Origin: Bacteroidota bacterium
GTDB lineage: Bacteria; Bacteroidota; Bacteroidia; Flavobacteriales; Flavobacteriaceae
Reading direction: 5' to 3'
NCBI GenBank assembly: GCA_024279425.1
Contig: JAJRRO010000017.1
Location: forward strand, 1 to 64,000
DNA length: 64,000 nucleotides
Shown piece by piece: positions 15,704 through 23,969 of the stretch. The number at the start of each line of letters is the position of its first letter. Position 1 is the first letter of the stretch. The position numbers and the translations under genes are program-made. The notes under the pieces were generated by a model. The model was not told where the DNA came from. It searched no databases and worked only from the letters and a program-made list of their open reading frames with translations.

Positions 15704-16087
15704 ATGAGCGATAAGATTAAGTTTGAAATTGAGTTTGTTATACAATCATCTCCGCAGTTACTCTATCAGTATCTGTCAACGCCATCTGGCCTTTCGGAGT
15801 GGTTTGCGGACAATGTGAACTCCCGCGGCGAGCTATTCAGTTTTATATGGGACGGTTCCGAAGAAGATGCAAAATTATTGAAAAGAAAGAACGATGAGTT
15901 TGTGAAATTTGCTTGGGAGGAAAACGATGACGATTCATTTTTTGAAATGAGGATCATTGTTGATGAGATTACCAAAGATGTTTCATTATTTATTACAGAC
16001 TTTGCCGAAGAGGATGAAATCGATGAAGCAAAAATGCTCTGGGAAAATCAAGTTTCAGATTTAAAACAGGTTTTGGGTTCTAAATAA
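15704..16087 (+). CDS. START-like / SRPBCC domain protein
   Basis: The 127-residue cytosolic protein has an AHSA1/START-like helix-grip pattern: KFEIEFVIQSSPQLLYQYLSTPSGLSEWFADNV at the N-terminus, then strands with FSFIWDGSEEDA and FAWEEND, and a final long amphipathic helix (ENQVSDLKQVLGSK). Members of this fold bind hydrophobic ligands, but the flavobacterial group has no established function. It is the first gene of a conserved housekeeping neighbourhood and is followed after 51 bp by the aminotransferase gene on the same strand. Confidence 0.85.
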   Translation: MSDKIKFEIEFVIQSSPQLLYQYLSTPSGLSEWFADNVNSRGELFSFIWDGSEEDAKLLKRKNDEFVKFAWEENDDDSFFEMRIIVDEITKDVSLFITDFAEEDEIDEAKMLWENQVSDLKQVLGSK

Positions 16088-16138
16088 AACCTTCGTTTAT
16101 TTAAAGTATATTTGGCCTTGATTTTCAAGGCTTTTTTT

Positions 16139-16990
16139 ATGGTTAATTTTAACGGGGAAATCACGGCCCAAGACAAACAATTCTTAAACCATAGCAATCG
16201 CGGATTGCGCTATGGCGATGCCCTTTTTGAAACAATTAGGGTTAGTAATGGTATTCCTTTTTTTTGGGAAGACCATTACCTGAGACTAATGTCCTCTATG
16301 CGGATTCTTAGAATGGAAATTCCCATGGATTTTACTATGGAATTTCTTGAAGATCAAATAATAAAGACCCTGAAGGCCAATCAGCTTATGCAGAAACCAG
16401 CAAGGGTACGCCTGACCATATTTAGGAACAATGGGGGGCTTTACACTCCACAAACCAATGAGGTTTCATTCATATTCGAGGTAAAAGAGTTAATGTCTTC
16501 GTTTTATACCCTTGATGAGAAGGTTTATAAAGTGGAGCTTTTCAAGGATTTTTATGTCAACCCCGACATGCTTTCGACCTTAAAGACCAATAATAGGATC
16601 ATTAACGTTGTTGGGAGCGTTTATGCAAAGGAAAACGATTATGATAATTGCTTATTATTGAATACAAATAAGAGTGTTGTTGAAGCACTGAACGGAAATC
16701 TATTCTTGGTCAAAGATAATATCATAAAAACGCCACCACTTAAAGATGGCTGTCTAAATGGTATTATTCGAAACAAATTAATGGGGATTTTGGATAAGAT
16801 TGATGATTTCAGGATTTTGGAGGAATCCATCTCTCCTTTTGAACTGCAAAAGGCAGACGAACTTTTTATTACCAATTCAATTATAGGGATACAGCCTATA
16901 AACAAATATCGGAAAAAGGAATTTGGAAATTCGGTTGCCCAAAACCTATTAGGTAAATTAAATGCCGTTGCTCGGCTGAATCTGGCATAG
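16139..16990 (+). CDS. Aminotransferase class IV (branched-chain aminotransferase / aminodeoxychorismate lyase type)
   Basis: The 283-residue PLP enzyme starts MVNFNGEI at 16139, the usual N-terminus; an upstream ATG would add nine residues. It shows RGLRYGDALFETIRV (about 24-38), the PLP-lysine region LSTLKTNNRI (Lys near 145), ALNGNLFLVKDN and the late TPPLKDGCLNGIIRN. The class includes BCAT, D-amino acid transaminase and PabC-type lyases, and the sequence does not decide between them. A lyase of folate (p-aminobenzoate) synthesis is plausible because no other BCAT features are evident. The YqgE gene converges on it with a 2-bp gap. Confidence 0.85.
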   Translation: MVNFNGEITAQDKQFLNHSNRGLRYGDALFETIRVSNGIPFFWEDHYLRLMSSMRILRMEIPMDFTMEFLEDQIIKTLKANQLMQKPARVRLTIFRNNGGLYTPQTNEVSFIFEVKELMSSFYTLDEKVYKVELFKDFYVNPDMLSTLKTNNRIINVVGSVYAKENDYDNCLLLNTNKSVVEALNGNLFLVKDNIIKTPPLKDGCLNGIIRNKLMGILDKIDDFRILEESISPFELQKADELFITNSIIGIQPINKYRKKEFGNSVAQNLLGKLNAVARLNLA

Positions 16991-16992
16991 AA

Positions 16993-17553
16993 CTAGTTCA
17001 AGCTAGGATTTTCAGGGGCGTTGGACCATAACAGATAGTTACCACCGAGTTCAACCATTTTTTCTTTCCAGAAGGCCACGGAAGACTTCTGGATAATAGA
17101 ACTTTCATAATCGTTGGGTACTACGACCCATGATTTCGAAGATAGTTCTTCGTCCAACTGTAATGATGACCAACCTGAGTATCCTAAAAAGAAACGAATG
17201 TCTCGTTCAGAAATAACCTCTTTATTAATGAGATGAACGGTCTTTTCAAAATCACCACCCCAGTAGATTCCGTCTGAAATCTCAATACTGTTATCGATTA
17301 AATGAGGAACCTTATGAATGAAATAAAGATTATCCTGTTCAACAGGACCGCCATTATAAACTTGTAAGGGAATGAATATTTCGGTAACCAAATCGCTGAT
17401 ATGGTATTCCAAGGGCTTATTGAGAATAAAACCTACAGACCCTTCTTCGTTGTGCTCTGCCAGAAGAACCACAGACCTATTAAAGGAAACATCCCCTGAT
17501 AATGAAGGTTCTGCGATCAATAGTTTCCCTTTTTTTGGATTTAAATCGACCAT
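16993..17553 (-). CDS. YqgE/AlgH family protein
   Basis: From the start MVDLNPKKGKLLIAEPSL at 17553 the protein has 186 residues, the usual family length (an ATG 29 codons upstream lies inside the HU terminator region and is unlikely). Typical motifs are SVVLLAEHNEEGSVGFILNKPL, VYNGGPVEQDNLYFIH, GIYWGGDFE and the C-terminal GYSGWSSLQLDEEL. The family (DUF179) is cytosolic; its biochemical role is not established, and AlgH was linked to regulation in Pseudomonas. It lies downstream of HU but behind that gene's terminator. Confidence 0.92.
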   Translation of the reverse strand: MVDLNPKKGKLLIAEPSLSGDVSFNRSVVLLAEHNEEGSVGFILNKPLEYHISDLVTEIFIPLQVYNGGPVEQDNLYFIHKVPHLIDNSIEISDGIYWGGDFEKTVHLINKEVISERDIRFFLGYSGWSSLQLDEELSSKSWVVVPNDYESSIIQKSSVAFWKEKMVELGGNYLLWSNAPENPSLN

Positions 17554-17614
17554 GGTTACTTTTCTTAGTATATCTAAAATAAGACAATTCCAATGAAAAC
17601 CAAAAGACATAAAA

Positions 17615-17644
17615 CAAAAAAGCCCTGACAATAGTGTCAAGGCT
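17615..17644 (-). terminator. Terminator of the HU gene
   Basis: On the minus strand AGCCTTGACA (17644-17635) pairs with TGTCAGGGCT (17630-17621), with one mismatch and a CTAT loop, and is followed by TTTTTTG. It separates HU from yqgE. Confidence 0.8.
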
Positions 17645-17666
17645 TTAGGTATTATTGTAATATAGA

Positions 17667-17939
17667 CTAGTTAACTGCTTTGCCCAAATCAGCACCAGCT
17701 TTAAACTTCACAACGTTTTTAGCTGCGATTTGAATAGTTTTTCCGGTAGAAGGATTTCTACCTTCCCTTGCATTTCTTCTGGATACAGACCAAGATCCGA
17801 AACCAACTAATGATACACGATTACCATTTTTAAGAGAGCCTTCAACGTTTCCTAGGAAAGATTCCAATGACTTTTTAGCCGCGGCTTTTGTGATGCCAGC
17901 GTCAGCTGCCATAGCATCGATTAATTCTGTTTTGTTCAT
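17667..17939 (-). CDS. HU-family nucleoid protein
   Basis: The 90-residue DNA-bending protein starts MNKTELIDAMA and contains the IHF/HU signature GFGSWSVSRRNAREGRNPSTGK with the DNA-intercalating Pro in RNPSTG. It has the standard family length, is rich in Ala and Lys, and is very likely highly expressed: it has its own promoter (TAAATTTG at 17993-17986) and its own terminator. It binds the minor groove and compacts the chromosome. Confidence 0.95.
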   Translation of the reverse strand: MNKTELIDAMAADAGITKAAAKKSLESFLGNVEGSLKNGNRVSLVGFGSWSVSRRNAREGRNPSTGKTIQIAAKNVVKFKAGADLGKAVN

Positions 17940-17985
17940 AATGTAATTAAATTAATTGTTTTTAAAATAATTTTAAACCTCTTAA

Positions 17986-17993
17986 CAAATTTA
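17986..17993 (-). promoter_or_regulatory. -7 box of the HU promoter
   Basis: TAAATTTG on the minus strand matches TAnnTTTG; it is 46 nt upstream of the HU ATG, leaving an untranslated leader of about 40 nt. A weak -33 (CTTG near 18015) is present. Confidence 0.5.
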
Positions 17994-18116
17994 TACGGAT
18001 TTGCCTTGAACGCAAGTAAAATAGGGTGAAATCCCTATTTTTGTTGATAACTCGGATCGTTTGTTAATAAAGTAGGGGTTTTTTTACGCTTCTCGCAGCC
18101 CAATGAGAGTGGGACT

Positions 18117-19085
18117 TTAGACCATGAGGGCAGTTTTGGCCAATTTTAGACCATTAAGTACCTCTCGTGTTTCCATTTTTCGCTTTCCTGGCAATTGAAT
18201 TTTCAAAAGACTAATATACCCTCCTTCAACAGCAACCTGCATTTCTTTTTTAGTGAAGACCAGGTGGCCGCTTGTATGATTATGTTTTTCTTTTTTCATG
18301 GATGCCTCATAAATTTTCACAAAAATTTCATCCTCTCCATTAATCAATGTTGTCCAAGCAGCGGGGTAGGGGCTAAGCCCCCGTATATGATCAAAAACTT
18401 CATTTATGGTTTTGTTCCAATCTATTCTGCAGGTATCCTTATGTATTTTGGGAGCGGCCTTCAGGACTTCGCTAAACTCTTGCTTTTTTCTTTTGACAGT
18501 GCCCTTTTCAATTTGAACCACCGTATTTAAAACCAGGTTGGCCCCTTTGCCCATGAGTTTATCATGCAATGTTCCAGCCGTATCATCACTTGTAATGGCT
18601 ACCGAATCTTGCAAGATCATCTCGCCAGTGTCTATTTTGTCATCTATAAAGAAGCTGGTGACCCCGGTTTCTGTTTCACCATTGATTATGGCCCAATTAA
18701 TCGGAGCGGCACCCCTGTAATTGGGTAATAGTGATGCATGTAGATTAAACGTGCCATACATGGGCATTTCCCAAACTACTTTGGGCAACATTCTAAAAGC
18801 CACGACTATTTGTAGGTTGGCATTCAAATGTGCCAATTCACTTAGAAATCCCTCATTTTTTAGATTCGTGGGTTGTAACACCTTTAATCCTTTTTCCTCT
18901 GCGTATATCTTGATCGCCGATTTATTTAATTTTCTACCTCTTCCGGCTGGCTTATCAGGAGAAGTTATGACTCCCACGATATCATAATTGTTCTGGACCA
19001 ATTTATCCAAAATCGCAACGGCAAATTCAGGGGTTCCCATAAAAACGATTCTTGGTCTTTCGTTCTTAGCTAAGCTCATACTCAT
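18117..19085 (-). CDS. fmt: Methionyl-tRNA formyltransferase
   Basis: The 322-residue enzyme formylates initiator Met-tRNA with 10-formyl-tetrahydrofolate. It shows the N-terminal VFMGTPEFAVAILDKL (14-29), SPDKPAGRGRKL, the catalytic core LHASLLPNYRGAAPINWAI with Asn/His, a later FFIDDKIDTGEMI, and the C-terminal OB-like domain (LSPYPAAWT). The start overlaps the recQ stop by 20 bp; an ATG two codons later also fits. It belongs to a minus-strand run with recQ and the NadR-like ATPase. Confidence 0.96.
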   Translation of the reverse strand: MSMSLAKNERPRIVFMGTPEFAVAILDKLVQNNYDIVGVITSPDKPAGRGRKLNKSAIKIYAEEKGLKVLQPTNLKNEGFLSELAHLNANLQIVVAFRMLPKVVWEMPMYGTFNLHASLLPNYRGAAPINWAIINGETETGVTSFFIDDKIDTGEMILQDSVAITSDDTAGTLHDKLMGKGANLVLNTVVQIEKGTVKRKKQEFSEVLKAAPKIHKDTCRIDWNKTINEVFDHIRGLSPYPAAWTTLINGEDEIFVKIYEASMKKEKHNHTSGHLVFTKKEMQVAVEGGYISLLKIQLPGKRKMETREVLNGLKLAKTALMV

Positions 19086-20964
19086 TTTTCATGTTAATTC
19101 TGATTTCCCCCTCTTCCAACATTGTTCTAATACTGTTTAATATGGCATTTTCATCGTAATTCAGGGCGTCAATCAATTGTCTAGAAGTCTGTTTTCTTAC
19201 TTTTAGAATACCAGTGATTTTGGTAATGATCGATGCGTCCAAATTTGGATCTTTCGATTTCTTGGCACTGCAAATATCGCACTTACCACAATTTCTCGCT
19301 ACTTTTTCACCAAAGTAGTTCAACAACTGTTTGCTTCGACATGTTTTATCAGTATTGATATAGGCAAGCATGTTCTCAATATTCCTTATTTTATTGGCAT
19401 TCAGGTCCTTTACTTTTTTTGCGAAAATATTGATGGTACTGTCATCTTCACGAGGCACCAAAAAAGTAAGTTCTAAATCGCTATTCTGCTCTTGATAGGT
19501 TATGATATCGTCAGTAAGAAGCTGTTGTAAGGTTTTAAAGACCATTGTCTCTAAAACTCCAGCTTTCTTGGCCACCAAAAAGGTGTTTATCTTGGTATTG
19601 AATTCTAAAACACCGCCATAAGTTCTTAAGATGGTCTGCACAATGGGAGCCAAACCCCTGTTCTTGGCCAGATATGAAAATAACCGTTCCTTAGTCGTTG
19701 AAAATTGAAGCGATGTTTTCTTTGAAAACGATTCTGAAAGAGCGAAAACCGAATTTTGATCTAGCACCCTAAAGGCATTATAGGTAATCAGAGGATTGAG
19801 TTTATAGGTCTCACAAAATCCATTGAAATTTAATTGAAAATGCTGGTCATTACCTTCACCAAACGGAATCTGGAAATAGTTGTTCAACTTATTGTAAATC
19901 AGTTTTATAAATGGAATATCAGGAAGAACACTTAAAAATTGATTTTTAACCTGTTCCTCATCCATTGTATTGGTAAGTAGAATAGCTCTTGCTGGCTCTC
20001 CGTTTCTACCGGCCCTTCCTGCCTCTTGAAAATAATTTTCCAAACAATCCGGTATTTGGTAATGTATGACCAACTCCACATCAGGTTTGTCAATTCCCAT
20101 GCCAAATGCGTTGGTCGCCACCATGGTTTTGACCTTGTTTTCAAGCCATTGTGAAAGCCCAACTTTTTTTTCTTTTTTTGACAACCCCCCATGATAAAAA
20201 GAGGCCGAACAATCATTTTGGTTCAGGTAATTCGCAAGGTCTTGCGCCAAGCGTCTGGTACGTACATAGACAATTGAACTTTTGGTGGTTTTAGCGCATA
20301 GCTGTTTTAATCGATAACGTTTGTCCTCTTTCCATTGAACGGAGAAAGCGATATTGTCTCTTGAAAATGAATCCTTTATGACTAATGGATTGATAAAATT
20401 GAGGTTTTCGACAATGTCATTGGCAACAATTTTAGTAGCAGTCGCCGTAAGGGCAATCATTGGGGCACCTGGGATAATTTCCCTGAGTTGGGAACATTTC
20501 AAATAGGCAGGGCGAAAATCATGTCCCCATTGCGAAATGCAATGCGCTTCATCTATGGCTATCAGATTAACGTTCATCTGCCGAATCCTGTCCCTAACGA
20601 TTTCCTGTAGTAATCGTTCAGGGGATAGGTATAGAAACTTATAGTTGCCATAAAGACAATTATCCAATAGATCGTTAACTTCATCAAAGGGGATTCCTCC
20701 AGTTAGGGCAATGGCTTTGATGCCCTTTTCCTTAAGGCTTTCCACTTGATTATGTATTAAAGCGATCAAAGGGGATATGACAATGCAGATACCCTCTTTG
20801 GCCATGGCCGGAATTTGAAAACAAAGCGATTTACCGCCACCAGTGGGTAAAAGTGCAAGGACATCCCTTTCATCCAGGATAGCATCAATAATCTTTTCTT
20901 GGGACCCCTTGAAGGCGTTGAAACCCCAATACTGTTCCAAAATGGATTTTGGGTCATTTTGCAT
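19066..20964 (-). CDS. recQ: ATP-dependent DNA helicase RecQ
   Basis: The 632-residue superfamily 2 3'-5' helicase has the Walker A LLPTGGGKSLCFQ (38-50), DEAH in AIDEAHCISQWGHDFRPAY, motif III LTATAT, motif V/VI ATNAFGMGIDKPDVELVIHY and QEAGRAGRNG. It also has the zinc-binding RecQ-Ct region with Cys residues in CRSKQLLNYF and CGKCDIC. The C-terminal HRDC domain is missing or much reduced, as in many short RecQ proteins. It unwinds recombination and fork intermediates. Its ATG shares one base with the TAA of the upstream ATPase gene (TAATG), which shows translational coupling. Confidence 0.96.
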   Translation of the reverse strand: MQNDPKSILEQYWGFNAFKGSQEKIIDAILDERDVLALLPTGGGKSLCFQIPAMAKEGICIVISPLIALIHNQVESLKEKGIKAIALTGGIPFDEVNDLLDNCLYGNYKFLYLSPERLLQEIVRDRIRQMNVNLIAIDEAHCISQWGHDFRPAYLKCSQLREIIPGAPMIALTATATKIVANDIVENLNFINPLVIKDSFSRDNIAFSVQWKEDKRYRLKQLCAKTTKSSIVYVRTRRLAQDLANYLNQNDCSASFYHGGLSKKEKKVGLSQWLENKVKTMVATNAFGMGIDKPDVELVIHYQIPDCLENYFQEAGRAGRNGEPARAILLTNTMDEEQVKNQFLSVLPDIPFIKLIYNKLNNYFQIPFGEGNDQHFQLNFNGFCETYKLNPLITYNAFRVLDQNSVFALSESFSKKTSLQFSTTKERLFSYLAKNRGLAPIVQTILRTYGGVLEFNTKINTFLVAKKAGVLETMVFKTLQQLLTDDIITYQEQNSDLELTFLVPREDDSTINIFAKKVKDLNANKIRNIENMLAYINTDKTCRSKQLLNYFGEKVARNCGKCDICSAKKSKDPNLDASIITKITGILKVRKQTSRQLIDALNYDENAILNSIRTMLEEGEIRINMKNEYELS

Positions 20965-21548
20965 TAGGAGGCTTTTATATGGTCCAAGATAAATTCAACC
21001 CGTTCTAAAATACTTTCCGTAGGTACTATAGTTACCTCATAGGAGAAAGTCTCATAGGTGTTTTTAAGGCAATCATAAATACGGAGCGACTCATCAAAAC
21101 TTTCAAAACGCTCATTATCGGATACATGTATTTCTTTCCATGGGGGCATTAAAAATACTTGATCGTACCTCATATGCTGACAAGATTCATTGAAAATAGA
21201 TTCATAAGCTTGATGAAAACAATCCATATAGGCCAGTACATCAGGGATTCCCCTATCAAAAAACACAATGGAATCGTCATTGTATCCTTTGGCAGTATTG
21301 AATTGTGCAATTCGCGCATTCAATATTTTCATATTGAATTTCTTGGGGTCTGAAACCGAGACTATTGGGTTGGAGACTATTTTTGTTTTTTCACCCTGGG
21401 TTTTTTCAGCCAGGGTCATACTTCGTATGACCTCGTGCAGACAATGGAACCCACGCCGCTCAAGTTCCTCAATAACCGAGGTTTTTCCTGTACTGGGTCC
21501 GCCCGTGACCACAATTTTTCTTATCTTCAATAGTGTTACTTTCTTCAA
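20964..21548 (-). CDS. NadR-like AAA_28 P-loop ATPase
   Basis: The 194-residue protein has a Walker A VTGGPSTGKTSVIEEL (14-29), HEVIRSM, and a Walker-B-like VFFDRGIPDVLAY, the pattern of the AAA_28 / NadR ribosylnicotinamide-kinase-like family. The family's substrate in Flavobacteriaceae is not established; it may be a nucleotide kinase rather than a NAD enzyme. The gene heads the ATPase-recQ-fmt run, coupled to recQ by a one-base overlap, and is divergent from the DUF493 gene. Confidence 0.85.
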   Translation of the reverse strand: MKKVTLLKIRKIVVTGGPSTGKTSVIEELERRGFHCLHEVIRSMTLAEKTQGEKTKIVSNPIVSVSDPKKFNMKILNARIAQFNTAKGYNDDSIVFFDRGIPDVLAYMDCFHQAYESIFNESCQHMRYDQVFLMPPWKEIHVSDNERFESFDESLRIYDCLKNTYETFSYEVTIVPTESILERVEFILDHIKAS

Positions 21549-21595
21549 GCAAAAGTAAGGAATGTACGAGGATTAAAAAATTTGGGGTTAACCTG

Positions 21596-21603
21596 TATAT
21601 TTG
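21596..21603 (+). promoter_or_regulatory. -7 box before the DUF493 gene
   Basis: TATATTTG matches TAnnTTTG and lies 15 bp before the ATG at 21619, giving a very short leader. A TTTG at 21581 is too close to be a standard -33. Confidence 0.45.
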
Positions 21604-21618
21604 CAGTAAAATTTACTT

Positions 21619-21906
21619 ATGAATACTGAAAAGGCAGAGGAGTTCTATGAACGTTTAAGAGTTCAACTTGAAGATAGCAGCAAATGGCCGTCAAATTATC
21701 TGTATAAGTTCATTGTATTAACAGATAAGGAAAAGATCAGGCAAGTACATGACGTTTTTGATAATACAGGAGCGGTCATAGGTTCAAAGCAATCCAAAAA
21801 TGGTAAATACACCAGCCTTTCTATTACCGTTAACCTTAAGAACCCTGATGAGGTAATTGCAAAATACAAGGAGGTGGGAATGATAGAAGGTGTAATATCG
21901 TTATAA
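21619..21906 (+). CDS. DUF493 family protein
   Basis: The 95-residue cytosolic protein has the DUF493 (YbeD-like) alpha-beta fold pattern: KWPSNYLYKFIVLTDKEK, SKNGKYTSLSITVNLKNPDEVIAKYKEV and the C-terminal EGVISL. In other bacteria YbeD-type proteins resemble ACT-like regulatory domains; no function is shown for this group. It precedes the DUF4290 and murA genes on the same strand. Confidence 0.88.
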   Translation: MNTEKAEEFYERLRVQLEDSSKWPSNYLYKFIVLTDKEKIRQVHDVFDNTGAVIGSKQSKNGKYTSLSITVNLKNPDEVIAKYKEVGMIEGVISL

Positions 21907-21990
21907 AATAGCTTTTGAGGCATAATTTTCTTATTTTGCGGCCGTTATAGAAATACTTCCTATACGTTAGTAAGCATTAAAATTTAAGAT

Positions 21991-22644
21991 TTGAATTTAG
22001 TAGAAAACTTAGAGTACAATACTGAGCGACCCAAACTTATTATACCTGAATATGGGCGTCATTTCCAAAAAATGGTTAATCATGCCGTTTCTATTGAGGA
22101 TGCCGTAGAACGGAACAAGGTTGCCAAAGCAATTATAAGTGTTATGGGAAATCTACAGCCTCATTTAAGGGATGTGCCTGATTTTCAGCATAAATTATGG
22201 GATCAATTATTCATCATGTCCGATTTTAAACTGGAGGTGGAATCACCTTTTCCCATTACTGCCAAAGAAGTACTTCAGCAAAGGCCAGCACCTCTTGAAT
22301 ATCCTCAAAACTACCCTAAATATCGTTTCTATGGCAATAACATAAAGCGAATGATAGATGTGGCCGTTCAATGGGAAAAAGGAGATATGAGAGATGGTTT
22401 GGAATACGCCATTGCCAATCATATGAAAAAATGCTATTTGAACTGGAACAAGGATACGGTTGATGACAAAGCCATTTTTGGCCACTTGTTTGAACTTAGC
22501 GATGGAGAAATAGATTTTGCCAAAAAAGGTGAAAACCTTACCGATAGTGGTCAATTCTTAAAAAACAGGATTGCCAAGACACAACGAAGCAATTCAGGCA
22601 AGAAAAATCAAAGAAACAGTAATCGCGGCAAAAAGCGATTCTAA
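21991..22644 (+). CDS. DUF4290 family protein
   Basis: The 217-residue Bacteroidota-specific protein starts at TTG 21991 (NLVENLEYNTERPKLIIPEYGRHFQKMV follows, the family N-terminus; no ATG is available upstream). The body is helical and the C-terminus is strongly basic and Asn/Ser-rich (about 195-217, RSNSGKKNQRNSNRGKKRF), which suggests nucleic-acid or ribosome contact, although no function is known. It overlaps no other gene; murA follows after 16 nt and is probably in the same operon. Confidence 0.88.
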   Translation: MNLVENLEYNTERPKLIIPEYGRHFQKMVNHAVSIEDAVERNKVAKAIISVMGNLQPHLRDVPDFQHKLWDQLFIMSDFKLEVESPFPITAKEVLQQRPAPLEYPQNYPKYRFYGNNIKRMIDVAVQWEKGDMRDGLEYAIANHMKKCYLNWNKDTVDDKAIFGHLFELSDGEIDFAKKGENLTDSGQFLKNRIAKTQRSNSGKKNQRNSNRGKKRF

Positions 22645-22660
22645 TATTCTCAATCCTACA

Positions 22661-23968
22661 ATGGGAACTTTTAAAATTGAAGGCGGCCACCAATTATCTG
22701 GGGAAATAACTCCACAAGGCGCCAAAAATGAAGCATTACAGATTCTCTGTGCTGTGCTTTTGACACCAGAGCAAGTCACCATAAACAATATACCCGATAT
22801 CGTTGATGTCAATAGGCTGATTTCTCTTTTAGAGGATTTGGGGGTAAAAATCCAGAAGAAAGGAAAAGGGTCATACACCTTCAAAGCCGATGACGTGAAC
22901 ATGGAGTACCTGCAATCGGACAAGTTCAAAGAAGATGGTCGTAGTTTAAGAGGTTCAATAATGTTGGTTGGCCCCTTATTAGCGAGATTTGGAAAAGGAT
23001 ACATTCCCAAACCAGGAGGGGATAAGATTGGGCGCCGTAGGCTCGATACCCATTTTGAAGGCTTTATAAACCTCGGAGCCAAGTTCAGATACAATAAAGA
23101 AGAACATTTTTACGGCGTTGAGGCCAAAAAGCTCAAGGGAACCTATATGTTGCTCGATGAGGCCTCGGTTACGGGAACCGCCAATATTTTGATGGCATCG
23201 GTTTTGGCTGAAGGTAAAACCACCATTTACAATGCGGCCTGTGAACCCTATTTGCAGCAATTGTGCAAAATGCTGAATCGCATGGGGGCTAAAATTTCTG
23301 GTATTGCTTCCAATATGCTGCTTATAGAAGGTGTTGAGGAATTAAGAGGCACAGAGCATACCATGTTGCCCGATATGATTGAAATAGGAAGTTGGATAGG
23401 TCTGGCGGCTATGACCAAAAGTGAGCTTACTGTGAAGAATGTAAGTTGGGACGACTTGGGTCAAATACCTACTGTATTTCGAAAATTGGGAATTACCATC
23501 GAAAAACGGGGTGATGACATACATATACCAAGACATAAGGATGGGTATGAAATACAGAACTTTATCGATGGGTCTATTTTGACCATTGCCGACGCTCCAT
23601 GGCCTGGACTTACACCTGACTTATTAAGTATTATCCTGGTCTTGGCTACCCAGGCAAAGGGTGAGGTACTCATTCATCAAAAGATGTTTGAAAGTAGATT
23701 GTTCTTTGTAGATAAGTTAATTGATATGGGTGCTAAGATTATTCTTTGTGACCCCCATAGAGCCACAGTAATCGGACATGACTTTAAGTCAACGTTAAAG
23801 GCAACTACCATGGTTTCTCCAGATATTAGGGCAGGGGTTTCTTTACTAATTGCTGCATTATCTGCTAAAGGTACCTCAACCATTCATAATATTGAGCAGA
23901 TTGATAGGGGGTATGAGGATATTGATACCCGTTTAAGAGCCATTGGCGCTAGAATAACAAGAGTGTAA
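22661..23968 (+). CDS. murA: UDP-N-acetylglucosamine 1-carboxyvinyltransferase (Asp-type active site)
   Basis: The 435-residue enzyme transfers enolpyruvyl from PEP to UDP-GlcNAc, the first committed step of peptidoglycan synthesis. The start MGTFKIEGGHQLSGEI at 22661 is the family N-terminus; a longer frame inside the DUF4290 gene is not used. Visible motifs are GAKNEAL (Lys near 22) and the catalytic-loop PGGDKIGRRRLD, in which the usual Cys (115 in E. coli) is Asp at residue 121. RRLDTHFEGF, ASVTGTANILMA and PDIRAGVSLLIAALSAKG follow. The Cys-to-Asp form is catalytically competent but insensitive to fosfomycin in other bacteria. Confidence 0.97.
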   Translation: MGTFKIEGGHQLSGEITPQGAKNEALQILCAVLLTPEQVTINNIPDIVDVNRLISLLEDLGVKIQKKGKGSYTFKADDVNMEYLQSDKFKEDGRSLRGSIMLVGPLLARFGKGYIPKPGGDKIGRRRLDTHFEGFINLGAKFRYNKEEHFYGVEAKKLKGTYMLLDEASVTGTANILMASVLAEGKTTIYNAACEPYLQQLCKMLNRMGAKISGIASNMLLIEGVEELRGTEHTMLPDMIEIGSWIGLAAMTKSELTVKNVSWDDLGQIPTVFRKLGITIEKRGDDIHIPRHKDGYEIQNFIDGSILTIADAPWPGLTPDLLSIILVLATQAKGEVLIHQKMFESRLFFVDKLIDMGAKIILCDPHRATVIGHDFKSTLKATTMVSPDIRAGVSLLIAALSAKGTSTIHNIEQIDRGYEDIDTRLRAIGARITRV

Positions 23969-23969
23969 T

